This document shows, in pieces, positions 23,442 to 34,067 of a DNA stretch of 64,000 bases. The notes beneath the pieces are model-generated. The model did no database searches. It was not told where the DNA came from and saw nothing but the letters and a program-made list of their open reading frames with translations. The translations under genes were made by a program, and so were the position numbers. Source of the stretch: Porites lobata (Eukaryota > Cnidaria > Anthozoa > Scleractinia > Poritidae); assembly GCA_942486035.1 (NCBI GenBank), contig CALNXK010000003.1, forward strand, positions 692,501 through 756,500, in the 5' to 3' direction. How positions within the stretch are numbered: the stretch's first letter is position 1; each line of letters begins with the position of its first letter.

Positions 23442-24946
23442 TGTACTTATCAAACGAACAATGACTTTTAAGTGACATCAATAATGAATTCCCAAGGAAA
23501 AGAATCTTTTCGATGAAACTTGGTACACTGCAGTAACAAGTCAGCAAAATAATATAAGATGATAAAAACGTAGAGGCCTTTTGGTCGTAACAGCAAGCAG
23601 CACAAATCTTGACAAACAAGCACGATTTTTACTGTGTTGCCTGGGATATTATATCATTCATCAGGGGCTAGAAAAGATAAGTGAGCGAGGACTGGGCCGA
23701 GTTTACGTGTAAGGCATGCACGAAAAGGCGGAAAAAGCAATGGAAATTCTAGTAACGTTCTTCTCGATCGACTTTATTTTAATAATGTTTCTGCATAAAC
23801 TTTTTCTTTCTCTCTTTCACGGTGGCCATTACCTGTTATGTGCAGTAATCATGAGCGGATGCAATTTGAAAAAATCAGTCCGTGCTGTAACCAGAACTGG
23901 ATACACATGTATGGTTTCCTGAAATCTGAACGTTGTTTTTTAAATTTTCTCTTGGTATTGATAAGTAACTATTTTCGTGTTCTATGAATTTTACCACTTG
24001 AAAATGAAGGATATATCTCATCCTAACCTCATCCAGTTCAGTGGCATCCGGATTGTTCATTATGGGTACAGCTGCCTCTGCTGCCGATTGTCCTTCAATT
24101 CTCTCATTGATTTCGTCGAGTCTTTTGCGACACTGTGTACAAATCGCTAAGAAAGAAAAACCACTTTTTAGCTTATCCAACTGAAGCCTCAAAAGAATAT
24201 ACACAGAACTTTATTAGGGAAATATAGTCCGCGAAACTTACATCCTCGGCGGCTTTTTGCCAGTAGGCCTAATGATAAGCCTTTTAATTATAAACAAACT
24301 ATTTTTTAAATATCGAACTAAATATATAAAGCAACCTAACAAGTATTCTAAGTGAATAAATGGTCTAAACCTTAAAAAATTAGAGGCGTCAGGTTCAAAA
24401 GGGGAAAATGGACAGGGTGTGGCCGCCACTATTTCCACTTTCAACTAACTTACTTGAGCCAACAGGGATGACGATTTTGCTGGCCATGTAGAGGCGGTGA
24501 GACTGTGTCAGTGTAATCCCTCGCTCGCCCTTCACATTGGCTTTTCTGTGAAAAGCCCATGAACTTGGAGAAGAACATAATTTTCGGTTGCTTCGCCGTC
24601 TAAGACCAAATGCATCGCGGTGTCTTGGGCAAATAGAGAGATTAAAATATTGCTCTTGTTCCTCAAAGATACCTACAATTAGGCACATTTTTGTTACATA
24701 AGTTGAATAAAATAACTGTTTCATTCGTGCTACAGGTGAAACTCGAATACAATTTGATTTACCTGCACGCGCCAACAGAAGCGTCGCCTCCGAACATAGT
24801 GTACCATCTGAAACGCCGCACGTCTTGAGGTGGCCTTTGATGTCCTTAGAGCATTCAGAAATTCTTACACACAAATCACCACTTGGAAGTACTAAGCTTG
24901 CTCCACAATCACCTCCGACATACTTAGAAAATTCACATGAAGCCAT
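19647..24946 (-). CDS. Six-exon transposase-like protein with DDE-like domain and C2H2 finger
   Basis: Exons on the minus strand are 24946-24763, 24672-24454, 24146-24028, 23187-22153, 21899-20906 and 20566-19647. All are GT-AG, phases close, and the CDS is 3,471 nt (1,156 residues). The N-terminus is Cys/His-rich: MASCEFSKYVGGDC, ICPRHRDAFGLR and ICTQCRKRL, suggesting zinc binding. Exon 4 carries YSPRMRVEATQLDHFL and similar. Exon 5 has IIQDWAMKFLP, ADWFAKRGISWH, RQDNAGCYHNA and GGKGPCDRKAA, spaced acidic residues that look like an RNase-H-fold DDE core. Exon 6 has a C2H2 finger (FQCPNEGCVKSYQSFSALEKHL). I recall the type as a multicopy protein of cnidarians without a named function. It lies between matched TIRs, so the transposase role is inference. 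No stop or frameshift interrupts it. Confidence 0.8.
23401..23440. repeat. TGATAA / ATA microsatellite
   Basis: TGATAA units are followed by TAA triplets, inside intron 3 of the transposase-like gene. Confidence 0.85.
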
Positions 24947-24949
24947 TTT

Positions 24950-25737
24950 GGCGAGTGGAGCGCTCCAGGCGACACCGTATATAAAAACTGAGTACTGAAA
25001 ACTCGCTCAACTAATCAACCTCTTTCTTTCGTCTTATTTAAGTGTTCCTGCATATTAACGTAATCAAATAAAACTAACAAAGTTCCAAGGCAGTACTTTT
25101 TTGCGTCTGGTTACAGGGGAAAATTGTGAGTCAGGCTACTGACACCTGTCAAATAATTGATTACCAGTCTGAACTGCTCTCGCTTCGCTAATTTGATAAA
25201 TAAATACAAAACTATTTAATGCAGGCCAGTCAAAAGAGTTGCAAAAGTATTGCGGTCTAATAGCTTGGCTTTTAGTTTATTAAAATTAAAATCATTGTAT
25301 CCGTCCATAACACCATTTATATTCGGTCTTAATTTCAGAGTAGAATGTGGCTTTCCTCCAGCGTACATGTAGGCGGCACGTGATACGAACGATAAAACGT
25401 CCAAACAGTGACATGATTCGGTTCCTTCTGAAAGTCGTAAGGCATTCCAGAAATCAATTCCCCTATAAAAGGCCACATAGACTCGCAGACTTAAAAGTTT
25501 CAGGTGAGTAATTGTCACCTGATAACGTTTATTTATGCAACTACTGATTTGCCGGCATGCTTGATTGAAATTCGATAACAGGCTGAAGCTAGTGCCAGAA
25601 AGCGAAGAAGACAAAAATTGTTTCTTGTGTCTTGTAATTTTTTGCTACATCGAAGATTTTATAACTTACACCTTTTGTATTTTAACACAGCTTCTCAACT
25701 ACAGGTATTTCGGATGGATAAAAAAAACAAAAGATAA
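24950..25737. other. 5' flank of the transposase-like gene
   Basis: About 790 bp separate the start codon at 24946 from the right TIR. An AT-rich TATATAAAA stretch lies about 30 bp upstream of the start codon but reads best on the plus strand. A 132-codon minus frame at 25216-25614 has no recognisable motif and is not called. Confidence 0.35.
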
Positions 25738-26601
25738 CAAAAGGTTTGCCGCCTACCATAATTCGCAGTTGCGTGACTCGGGTCAGAGGTCATATTTTTA
25801 AGTGTAATATTTGCATTTTACTCTGCTTTGTCAAAGCTCGTGATTTCATTTACCCAAAAATTTTATTTCGCCAATTTGAAGAAAAAAGAATGCTCTTTCA
25901 GAATAAGCAAACCTTGTTGGTTAGAGCCATGTACCAATACGCTTTTTTTGCTCTTGAAAATGTGCTAAATTTTGACCGTTTGAAAAGCGATTTTGAGTCA
26001 ACAACTTTGAAAATTTGTTAAAAAATCTATTATTGACTAAATCGCGATCTTATTAGTTCTAGTTATAGAGGAAAAGAAATAAAGATATGACGTGCTGTTA
26101 TATTTTAATGACAATCTTTATTTTTAAATATACGAGCCACTAAAACTGGCTCTAATTTTTGCATAATTTTAGCCCATTTTAGTCCTCGGGAAGAAAAAAT
26201 TTGTTAAAAAAATATCGTTCAATCGATCGCACTTAAACCAACGATTTTGTAACTAGGGCCCACAGGGCTTCATTCTGGCTGAGTTTGAGGAGGGTCTCAA
26301 TGGGGTGGTGGCTTTTACGGTTATCGGCTAAAATTTTGACTCTTTTACGGCTATCGGTTAATTTTTTTCAGTTACGGTTAACAAAAAAGTTAAATCATCT
26401 CGGGATGAAATTAGCTATTCTTTTGAAAAAATTTAACATTTGATAGATCATACTTTTTATAAAGTATTCCTTTTCTAACATTATTTTACACATAGAAATG
26501 TCAATAGTCAATTTAAAAATATTCTTCGTGAAAAAGCAAAAGCAGACACGCGAACGCCCAACTCAAGGCCGGGGCGCGACATTCATTTTAACAGAAATGG
26601 T

Positions 26602-26922
26602 CGTTTTCACACTAGAGATGGATTATTCGTGTGAGACGGGTATCCGTTTGATGATTCGCGTCAGATAGGTAATACGTCTTAATTTGAAAATGGAATAGTT
26701 TTAATTTTGAATGAACAACCCGCCTGACTTTATCCGTCAATTTCGATGGACAGTTTGAAGACGGGATTATCCGTTCAAGATAGCCTGTGTACAGCCGCCC
26801 CTCCCCTCAGAAAAAAAAAAAAAAAAAAAAAAAAAGGAGAAGGGATGTCTGTGGGGGAGGGGCGACTGTACACAGGCTAGTCTCAGACGGATAATCCATT
26901 TCTAGCTCTAGTGTGAAAACGG
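26602..26922. mobile_element. MITE nested in the hAT-like element
   Basis: CGTTTTCACACTAGAG on the left and CTCTAGTGTGAAAACG on the right are inverted repeats, followed inward by GGATTAT and ATAATCC blocks. Exact target duplication is not clear. Confidence 0.6.
26781..26879. mobile_element. Foldback around a poly-A tract, innermost insertion
   Basis: TAGCCTGTGTACAG-CGCCCCTCCC on the left is mirrored by GGGAGGGGCGACTGTACACAGGCTA-type sequence on the right, with about 25 A between. It sits within the MITE at 26602-26922. Confidence 0.65.
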
Positions 26923-27647
26923 TCAATGACAAAATCCCCGTGTCCAGTGTTTTTAATGATGGCGAAGGATTGTGCGGAGCGACTGTCTGGCGTTGCCTTG
27001 TCTGTAGGCCTCATCATTCCTCGCTGGTAATGCGTTTCAGGTCACGTGGTCCGAGCGAGTTCACCACCGAAATGCCTTGACCTAGATTGCGTGGGAAGAC
27101 GCCGTACAGGGACTAGGCATGACAATGTCTACCGTAGCGTCAGAGAAAACAGGGAAATGTTGTTTATTGGCAACGTGTTTTACAAACAGTGACATCTCTG
27201 CGTGTTGTTTCACTAGTGTTTCGAGGGCACGACCTCCTGGAAATCGCAAATATTAATCCCCAGCAAGAAGCCACACTTTCGCTATAGACAAAAATTGGTT
27301 CCCCGAGCGAGTGGCGGAAATGGAACCTAGGTCTTGGTTAACACCTAAAAGGCGCTTGGCCTAACGTGCGTACGCAGTCACACTTGCCGGGAAATAAAAA
27401 ACGCAACCATAAGTGAGTTTAGTACCTTCCTTAAAACTAGCAAATCTAGGGAACAATTTCTTTTACGGTTAACTCTTGTTTACCGTATTTACGGCTAACG
27501 GTTAAAATTTTTCATTTTTTACGACTATCGGCTAAATTTTTGGCCGTTTTACGCCTATCGGTTAACCCCATTGAGACCCTCTTTGAGGGGAGGTCATTTT
27601 TTGACTATTTCCACGTGTAGTTGATAGTTACGCGAAGTCGCTCTTAA

Positions 27648-29786
27648 GCCGCTTTCTGAAAGGCCGGCCCGAAATCTTTTTTCCGTACAATTCGTAAAAA
27701 TAGCTGCTTATAATCTAATTTAACATTACCAAATTTAATAAACACGCTAACTGCTGTATGTTCCTGTATCAGTATGTAAAGAGAAACAATTAGAAACAGA
27801 AACAATTAACAGACAAGTACCGATATGACTGACATGATTTAAGATTTTTTTGTACTGCTTTTATATCAAACAAATCAAATAGTCCTGGCGATATGTAACC
27901 ATCGCAAAATCGCCAAATTCAGAGGCTCCTAGGTCACTAACACAAAATACTACAATAACCGTTCTTATACTGCTCTTTTACTCCGCTTTGCTTAAGGCAA
28001 CACTCCCCGGCAACACTTGTGCCAAAATCTTCGAGCGGGTGCTGAAAAAATAAGATGGAATGAGAGAAAGCTGTTAGTTGACCATGAATGTTAAAAAAGA
28101 GTAAGAGTTAATTACCACCTCCATAAGTCAAATAAGTCAATGTTATGTATTTTTTAGGTAGAGTATTTTTGCAAGTTAACTGTAGATTTCAGGTATACAC
28201 TACCCAGAATACTACAGGAATGATTAGAGCATTTTTACGGGTTAACCGTAGATTTCAGGTATACACTACCCAGGATACTACAGGAATGATTAGAGCTATT
28301 TTGCAAGTTAACTGTAGATTTCAGGTATACACTACCCAGGATACCACAGGAATGATTAAGAGCATTTTTGCAAGTTAACTGTAGATTTTCAGGTATAGAC
28401 TACCCAGGATACCACAGGAATGATTAGAGCATTTTTGCAAGTTAACTGTAGTTTTCAGGTATACTCTACCGAGGATACTACATGCAGGTTAATACTATGC
28501 AACGCAGGTAACAAAAGCTCAGGAAACAAGGGCACCAAGCATGACTCAGCGAGGTTAATTGTCTGCGCAATTTTTTTAAGAAAAGAGCTGACTCTCTCGA
28601 GTGTTGAACTAGAATAGAATAATCCAGAATAATAATTTTTAGCATCAAATGCTACTGATATAATTATTAATGTCTGGAGTCTCTTCCTTTTTTCTTGATT
28701 ACTGATGTCACTGATCTGGACGCCAAACAAACATGCGCGGTACATATTTCCCGCCAGAAATATAATTAAAAGCACTTTCATGAGACGATGATCAAAATAC
28801 AAAAGTAAAATAGGAAAGCGCCAAATGCTCGAGGCTAGCGATCGTTTGTTGGGCGTTGTGTGATAGAGTAACATGATAAATAATCGAGAAATCTGGACAG
28901 AATCTTTTAGTATACATTATCAAAAATTATGTGAAATACATCATCAGACAACACGTGCGAAAAAAATAATTTCTGCTCGATATTTTTCTCGGTATTTTTC
29001 ATCAACAAAATACTGAATTATAAAAAATCTCGACTTACCAACCAAAGTCGATAACCAAGTAACGATTTCCTCCCGGGGATTTCCTACGGAAATAATTTCC
29101 CACTCTCGTTCAGCAGTTTATTGTACGTAGGTTAAAACGGATTCGTTTTGCCGGCATCAAAGTAGATTCAACCTAGCCATTTTGCTATAAAGCGACAGAG
29201 ACTTTAGCGAAATATTCACACGCGATACGCGACGACCTCAGTAAAACAAGATACTAAGAGAAAAAAAAGGGTTCATTGATTGTTTCCGGCAGGCGGTGAC
29301 AAGTAATGTACAGGATTAGAAGACCTCGCAAATTTCAGTCTCGATATTCTTATAAAAGATATTCTTATAAAAAAGAAAGAGTGTAATTTTTTTTATTATA
29401 CTTCGTTTTGAAGAAATTGACGACCAACACACCATCGCAAGGAGCCTGGATTGATACTTTCATTTCGCGCGCAACCGACAGATTTATAGTCAGTTAATAT
29501 CTGCCGTGTACCAGATAACTAACTAATCTATAGGTTGCGCTGATTTCCAAAATTAGCTGTAGGCTCTTAGCCAGTGAGAAGACAGATATTGAGTACAATG
29601 TATAAATTATAACTGTAAACCACGTTAAATATCATGGGCTATTTCTTTCTTCCTTTTGACGTAACCATGAATATTTCCCATGTTAAATTTATCTCAGAAA
29701 AGTCCGGTCACACGCACCCACCACGCCAATTTACCGCGGTAAAAGTGTCCCGTGTAACCGCACCTAATATAAGGAATTAAATTATG
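27648..29786. other. Intergenic between the large element and the DIRS element
   Basis: The stretch holds a five-copy minisatellite at 28171-28500 and a second copy of the TTCTTATAAAA...GAGTGT end motif near 29350-29390. Open frames over the minisatellite are repeat translations. Nothing else is recognised. Confidence 0.45.
28171..28500. repeat. 66-67 bp minisatellite, five copies
   Basis: GTTAACTGTAGATTTCAGG recurs at 28175, 28241 (variant GTTAACCGTAG), 28307, 28374 and 28441, so the period is 66-67 bp. Each unit also holds TATACACTACCCAGGATAC or a close variant. The first three units keep an open frame only because 66 is divisible by three. Confidence 0.85.
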
Positions 29787-30307
29787 ATTCTACCAAATCA
29801 TTACATACATCCGGGTTACCATGAGATGCGCACGCACCGCCGCAGGTCAGTGCATGTATCGTTCGCCGTGGGTTTAGTCGTGTGTATTTTTCTCCGATAT
29901 TTCTACGCCGTTGGCAGCTGCTTATCACGGTAAGTTAACAGTTACTTTTTCGTTTATTTTTCTTTTACTGTGGACGCGCTCCACATTACATTTTCCAGCC
30001 GTTATTGTCTGGATTTTTTCCTTTTTCGTGCTCTGTGACGTGTCACAGGCGGTCTCGGCTCTTGTGCCGAATTATAATTGTATGAGAAGACTCCTGGACG
30101 TGTCCAGAGTTTAAGCAATTGTGGTGTAACGCGTTTATACCCTTTCCTCGTATCTTTACAAGTCTCAACGAGTTTGTGACTAGCTACATAGCCGGTTATT
30201 TGGACCGATTGTTTTGATACCACGTGGCGGACGAGTCCGCTATTTTGTAGTGCAAAAAGCTTGACGTTTTCTTTATTCATCTTAATTTCTTTCCTATCGA
30301 GAAGGTT

Positions 30308-31165
30308 TATGCCGATTTTGAAGATTATGAGACCGGCCCTGAGAGCGGTGAAGCGAGCACTGAGTGTTCGAATACAGCTGTTGCAACGACTGTTGCAACT
30401 AAAATAAATGATTTTATCCAGCCAAAAACCTCAGACCATGCTGAAGGCTCGGATGGCGGTTCCTTTAAATCACTCGCTGATGAATTTAGCGTTCTAGAGA
30501 AAACTTCACCTGCCATAGATGCAAATTTGGCAGAAATAGTGAAGAGTCTGCTTACAGAGAAGCTCACAAAAGAAAAGTTGGCCGAGGTACAGAACAAGTA
30601 CCTCAGACCTGAAAACTGCACTAATTTGGTTGCACCCAAGATAAACAAGCAAATTTGGCAACAATTACGACAGGAGACCAGAAACAATGATTCAGCTTTC
30701 CAGAAGGCACAGTCCTTGCTCTTGTCAGGTTTATATGCTGTACTTCAGCTGTGCAACAGTGCAAATGGGGATCAGAGGAATGTTTTGACCCATACAGCAG
30801 TCCTGCTGTTGTCAGCAAATAGAGAGCTTAATCTGAAACGAAGAGATCTCATTTGTCCTGACCTAAACAAGCAATATGCTCCTTTATGCAACCCATCTAC
30901 AGCTGTGTCAACATTCTTGTTTGGAGATGACCTAAACAAAGAAGTGGAAGAGTTAACAAAGTCACAAAAGCTCAGTAATAAAGTGACTCCTAAGAGACGC
31001 ATGGAACCTTACAAAGTCCCCGCCTCTAGAGGTGTACGTGGTCGTGGCCGCTTCTGTCATAGTGCTGGCAGGGGAAGAGCCTCCTCTAATTCTTTTTTAG
31101 GTCAAGGCCGGGGCCATGCTCGGCCCCACCAGAATCCCAGGACCTCGGCAACCAAGACCCAGTAG
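30308..31165 (+). CDS. DIRS gag-like ORF1
   Basis: The frame is open from about 30272 and ends at TAG 31163-31165. No ATG precedes the conserved-looking part (YADFEDYETGPESG, IVKSLLTEKL, LRPENCTNL), so the start is likely supplied by an upstream spliced exon. It ends in an Arg/Gly-rich tail (GRGRFCHSAGRGRASS) suited to nucleic-acid binding. The order, before RT, supports gag. The listed start is the first position I am confident is coding. Confidence 0.7.
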   Translation, partial: YADFEDYETGPESGEASTECSNTAVATTVATKINDFIQPKTSDHAEGSDGGSFKSLADEFSVLEKTSPAIDANLAEIVKSLLTEKLTKEKLAEVQNKYLRPENCTNLVAPKINKQIWQQLRQETRNNDSAFQKAQSLLLSGLYAVLQLCNSANGDQRNVLTHTAVLLLSANRELNLKRRDLICPDLNKQYAPLCNPSTAVSTFLFGDDLNKEVEELTKSQKLSNKVTPKRRMEPYKVPASRGVRGRGRFCHSAGRGRASSNSFLGQGRGHARPHQNPRTSATKTQ

Positions 31166-31179
31166 GATCACCAGCTGAG

Positions 31180-32961
31180 GTAAGTCGGACAACTCTTGCT
31201 ACTACTATTATTGCAAATCAAACTCCTTTTAAGGCAGGAGGGCTGCTGGACTGTCTTCATGTATGGAAGACTATCACATCAGATCCTTTTATCTGGGATG
31301 CAGTTACTCACTGTCATATTGAATTTGACTGGGAACCTGGAGTATGTACGAGTGTTACTAGGCCTTTTTGTTCCTTTACTGAAATTGAACAGACTATCAT
31401 TGACAATGAAGTAGAAAAATTCCTTCTTAAAGGGATAATAAGGCTATCATCACATGAGGATGGCCAGGTGATATCTCCAATTTTTACAAGGCCTAAGAAA
31501 GATGGGTCTCACAGGGTTATATTTAACCTAAAGAAACTGAATGAGTCAGTGACATACCATCATTTTAAAATGGACACGTTAGAGACAGCTATTAGACTCA
31601 TGAGGCCTGGATGTTACATGACATCTATAGATCTGAAGGATGCGTATTACTCTATCCCTATTGCAGAAGAACATCAGAAATATTTAAAATTTATTTGGAG
31701 GGATCAATTATATGCTTTCACTAGCCTACCTATGGGATTGACTAGTAGCCCTAGGATTTTTACGAAAGTTTTAAAACCAGTCTTTAGCTACTTGAGGAGT
31801 CAGTTTGGCCACACCCGTCTGGGCTATATTGATGACTCTTTCTATCTGGAAGATAGTTATACAGAGTGTGAAGAAGCCACATTACGTGATATACAACTTT
31901 TTGTCAGTCTGGGTTTTAAAATCCATCCAGAAAAGTCCATTACTATTCCAACACAGATCTTAGAGTTTTTAGGGTTTATTTTGGACTCTATTCACATGTT
32001 AGTTACTTTGACTAACAAGAAAGCTGTTAAAATTTTACAGTTGTGCCAAAAGTTCTCTCTTCCAAATAAACGGTTTACTATTCGTGAAGTTGCATCTTTT
32101 CTTGGGACCTTAGTCTCCAGCTTTCCAGGCGTGGAATTTGGCCATTTACATTATCGCCACATTGAGGTTGACAAAGAAGCAAATCTGAAATTGAACCGGG
32201 GGAATTTTGATTCATTCATGACCTTGTCTCATGACAGTTTGGAAGAGATTCACTGGTGGTCTGCAAATATTCTAACAGCATCAAGAAGAATTTTTCATAA
32301 TAGCCCTGATGTAGTTGTTTACACTGATGCATCCCAAATGGGTTGGGGTGCTCAAATCGAACATGGGAATAACACTAGTGGCATCTGGTCTAAGTCAGAG
32401 TCATCCAGGCACATAAATTACCTGGAATTATTAGCAGTTAAGCTTGCTCTGTCCTCCCTACTTGATGCCAGGAACAACATTCATGTGCAGGTTATGTCTG
32501 ATAACAACACTGCTGTGTCTTACATTAATTCTATGGGAGGTTGTAGATCTTTAGAATGTAACTCCATTGCTAAGGATATTTGGGATTGGGCTATTGACAA
32601 AGATATTTGGTTATCAGCGGCCCATATTCCAGGATCAAGCAATATTGATGCTGATCAGTTATCTCGGAATTTGAATTTGGATCTGGAATGGATGCTTTCC
32701 GCTCCAATTTTTCAGAGGATAGTAGCTTTATTTGGCAAACCAGATATAGATCTATTTGCTAGTAGACTTAATGCTCAGGTAAAGGATTATGTTTCCTGGA
32801 AACCACATCCAATGGCAAAGTTTGTGGATGCTTTTACCATTGATTGGTCACAATTTTTCTTCTATGCTTATCCTCCATTTTGTCTTGTTTCAAGGTGTGT
32901 ACAGAAAATAATTCACGACCAGGCATCAGGAATTCTAGTAATTCCCTTGTGGACAACTTAG
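31180..32961 (+). CDS. DIRS reverse transcriptase-RNase H ORF2
   Basis: The frame is open before 31180, overlapping the ORF1 end. The order is FTEIEQTIIDNEVEKFLLKG, then PKKDGSHRVIFNLKKLN, SIDLKDAYYSIPI, LPMGLTSSPRIFTK, the catalytic YIDD box, and EFLGFILDS. RNase H follows, with VVYTDASQMGWGA, HINYLELLA and VMSDNNTAVSY, then HIPGSSNIDADQLSR. The C-terminal DIDLFASRLNAQ...YVSWKPHP block is typical of DIRS. All catalytic acids are visible. The true start codon is uncertain. Confidence 0.9.
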   Translation, partial: VSRTTLATTIIANQTPFKAGGLLDCLHVWKTITSDPFIWDAVTHCHIEFDWEPGVCTSVTRPFCSFTEIEQTIIDNEVEKFLLKGIIRLSSHEDGQVISPIFTRPKKDGSHRVIFNLKKLNESVTYHHFKMDTLETAIRLMRPGCYMTSIDLKDAYYSIPIAEEHQKYLKFIWRDQLYAFTSLPMGLTSSPRIFTKVLKPVFSYLRSQFGHTRLGYIDDSFYLEDSYTECEEATLRDIQLFVSLGFKIHPEKSITIPTQILEFLGFILDSIHMLVTLTNKKAVKILQLCQKFSLPNKRFTIREVASFLGTLVSSFPGVEFGHLHYRHIEVDKEANLKLNRGNFDSFMTLSHDSLEEIHWWSANILTASRRIFHNSPDVVVYTDASQMGWGAQIEHGNNTSGIWSKSESSRHINYLELLAVKLALSSLLDARNNIHVQVMSDNNTAVSYINSMGGCRSLECNSIAKDIWDWAIDKDIWLSAAHIPGSSNIDADQLSRNLNLDLEWMLSAPIFQRIVALFGKPDIDLFASRLNAQVKDYVSWKPHPMAKFVDAFTIDWSQFFFYAYPPFCLVSRCVQKIIHDQASGILVIPLWTT

Positions 32962-34067
32962 CCTTATTTTACGGCTGTACTGAGCCTACTAACAGAAACG
33001 CCACGTGTATTCAATGCTTCAGTTCAGAACCTGATTCATCCAACTCTGGACGGTCCTCATCCCCTACACCAACGCCTGCAGTTGATGGTATGCAAGTTAT
33101 CAGGCGATCCTTGCAAGAGTCTGAGATTTCGCCAGACATTGTCGACATCATCATGCATTCATTGAGAGACAGCACTCAGAAACAATATAAAGTGTATATT
33201 AACAAGTGGTTGCAATTTTGCAGTGAAAGAAAGATTGATCCGTTGCATCCCACTGTAACGGCTGTACTCTCTTTTCTGCACAGTCTTTTCAAGAGTGGCT
33301 TGAGCTATTCTGCGTTGAATACAGCTCGGTCTGCAGTCTCTAACATTGGTATGAGTGATAATGATGCTCCATCTCACACATCTGTTGGGAAGCATTTCCT
33401 TGTTTGCCATTACCTTAGAGGGGTGTTCAACAAGCTCAAGCCTGTGCCAAAGTATAACAATATCTGGTCTGTGGATACTGTCCTTGATTACTTGAGTTTA
33501 TTTTGGCCCCTGCACGAGATCAATTTGAAGGAACTCACCCTGAAATTAGTCATGTTGATTGCCTTAACTACGGGGCAGAGGTGTCAGACTTTGACCTTTT
33601 TGGACACATCAGAGCAATATATGCAGAAGAATGATACATGTTTTAATTTTGCCTTAACTGAACACATTAAGCAGGACAAACCTGGCAAAGTGTTTGGCAA
33701 TGTACGCCTTTACAAGTATCCAGTAAGGGAACTGTGTGTTTATGAAACATTAGATTATTACCTATAGGCTACTGAAAAGCTCAGGAATTCTTCAAAATTG
33801 CTTGTTTCGTACATTAAGCCCTATAAGGCAGTAACCTCGTCTACTATTGGACGCTGGATCAAAACTTTGTTGGGACAAGCAGGGGTTGATACAGAAATAT
33901 TTTCTGGTCATAGCACTAGGTGTGCTTCAACGAGTAAAGCTCTTATGTCAGTTTCCACTGATGTGATTCTAGCAACAGCTGGTTGGACTGAGGAGTCCAC
34001 TTTTCGGAAGTTTTACAACAAGCCAGTTGCTGTAACAAACCAGATGAGTTTGGCCGTTCTTACTTAG
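32844..34067 (+). CDS. DIRS tyrosine recombinase ORF3 with an internal TAG
   Basis: This overlaps the end of ORF2 in another frame. It has a SAM-like N-domain (STQKQYKVYINKWLQFCSER, then VLSFLHSL) and the catalytic set: Arg in TTGQRCQTL, HxxR in HSTRC, and Tyr in FRKFYNK. A TAG at 33765-33767 follows LDYYL, and the frame then continues to 34067 with the HSTRC and Tyr boxes, so the codon separates the two halves of the active site. It is either a nonsense mutation or a sequence error. The start is not certain. Confidence 0.8.

Larger units (their letters stand above)
26291..27580. mobile_element. hAT-like non-autonomous element inside the right TIR
   Basis: The ends AGGGTCTCAATGGGG and CCCCATTGAGACCCT are inverted repeats. 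The flanks GTTTGAGG and CTTTGAGG form an 8-bp duplication with one mismatch, and the intact left TIR shows the empty site. Several subterminal copies of TTTTACGGCTATCGGTTAA in either spelling lie near both ends. No transposase ORF is present. The 8-bp duplication fits hAT. Confidence 0.75.
9408..27643. mobile_element. Large TTAA-flanked DNA transposon with ~600-bp terminal inverted repeats
   Basis: GAGCGACTTCGCGTAAC at 9408 and its complement ending at 27643 are each bordered by TTAA (9404-9407 and 27644-27647). About 605 bp of the left end (9408-10013) is matched at high identity, in inverted orientation, by the right end (25738-27643) once a hAT-like insertion at 26291-27580 is removed. Between the TIRs lies an intact six-exon gene (19647-24946, minus) with DDE-like and zinc-finger features, the obvious candidate transposase. 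The remainder is later insertions: a LINE (about 10375-19341), itself split by a Kolobok element. Without insertions the element would be about 8 kb. TTAA targeting links it to piggyBac or Kolobok, but the long TIRs and intron-rich gene differ from the canonical forms. Confidence 0.8.
25738..27643 (-). repeat. Right terminal inverted repeat, interrupted
   Basis: Positions 25738-26290 and 27581-27643 together give the reverse complement of 9408-10013 with scattered differences. The break between them is an inserted hAT-like element with its own target duplication. Confidence 0.85.

Noticed and set aside
25216..25614. 132-codon minus-strand frame upstream of the six-exon gene
   Set aside because: No recognisable domain, and splice signals linking it to the gene at 24946 were not found. 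It could be a leader exon but I cannot support it.
9408..27643. Interpretation of the inverted repeats as a simple segmental inversion
   Set aside because: Exact TTAA at both outer edges and a second element with the same terminal bases fit transposition better.
28145..28617. Plus-strand frames with 22-residue repeats
   Set aside because: Translation of a 66-67 bp minisatellite; the frame is lost when units become 67 bp.
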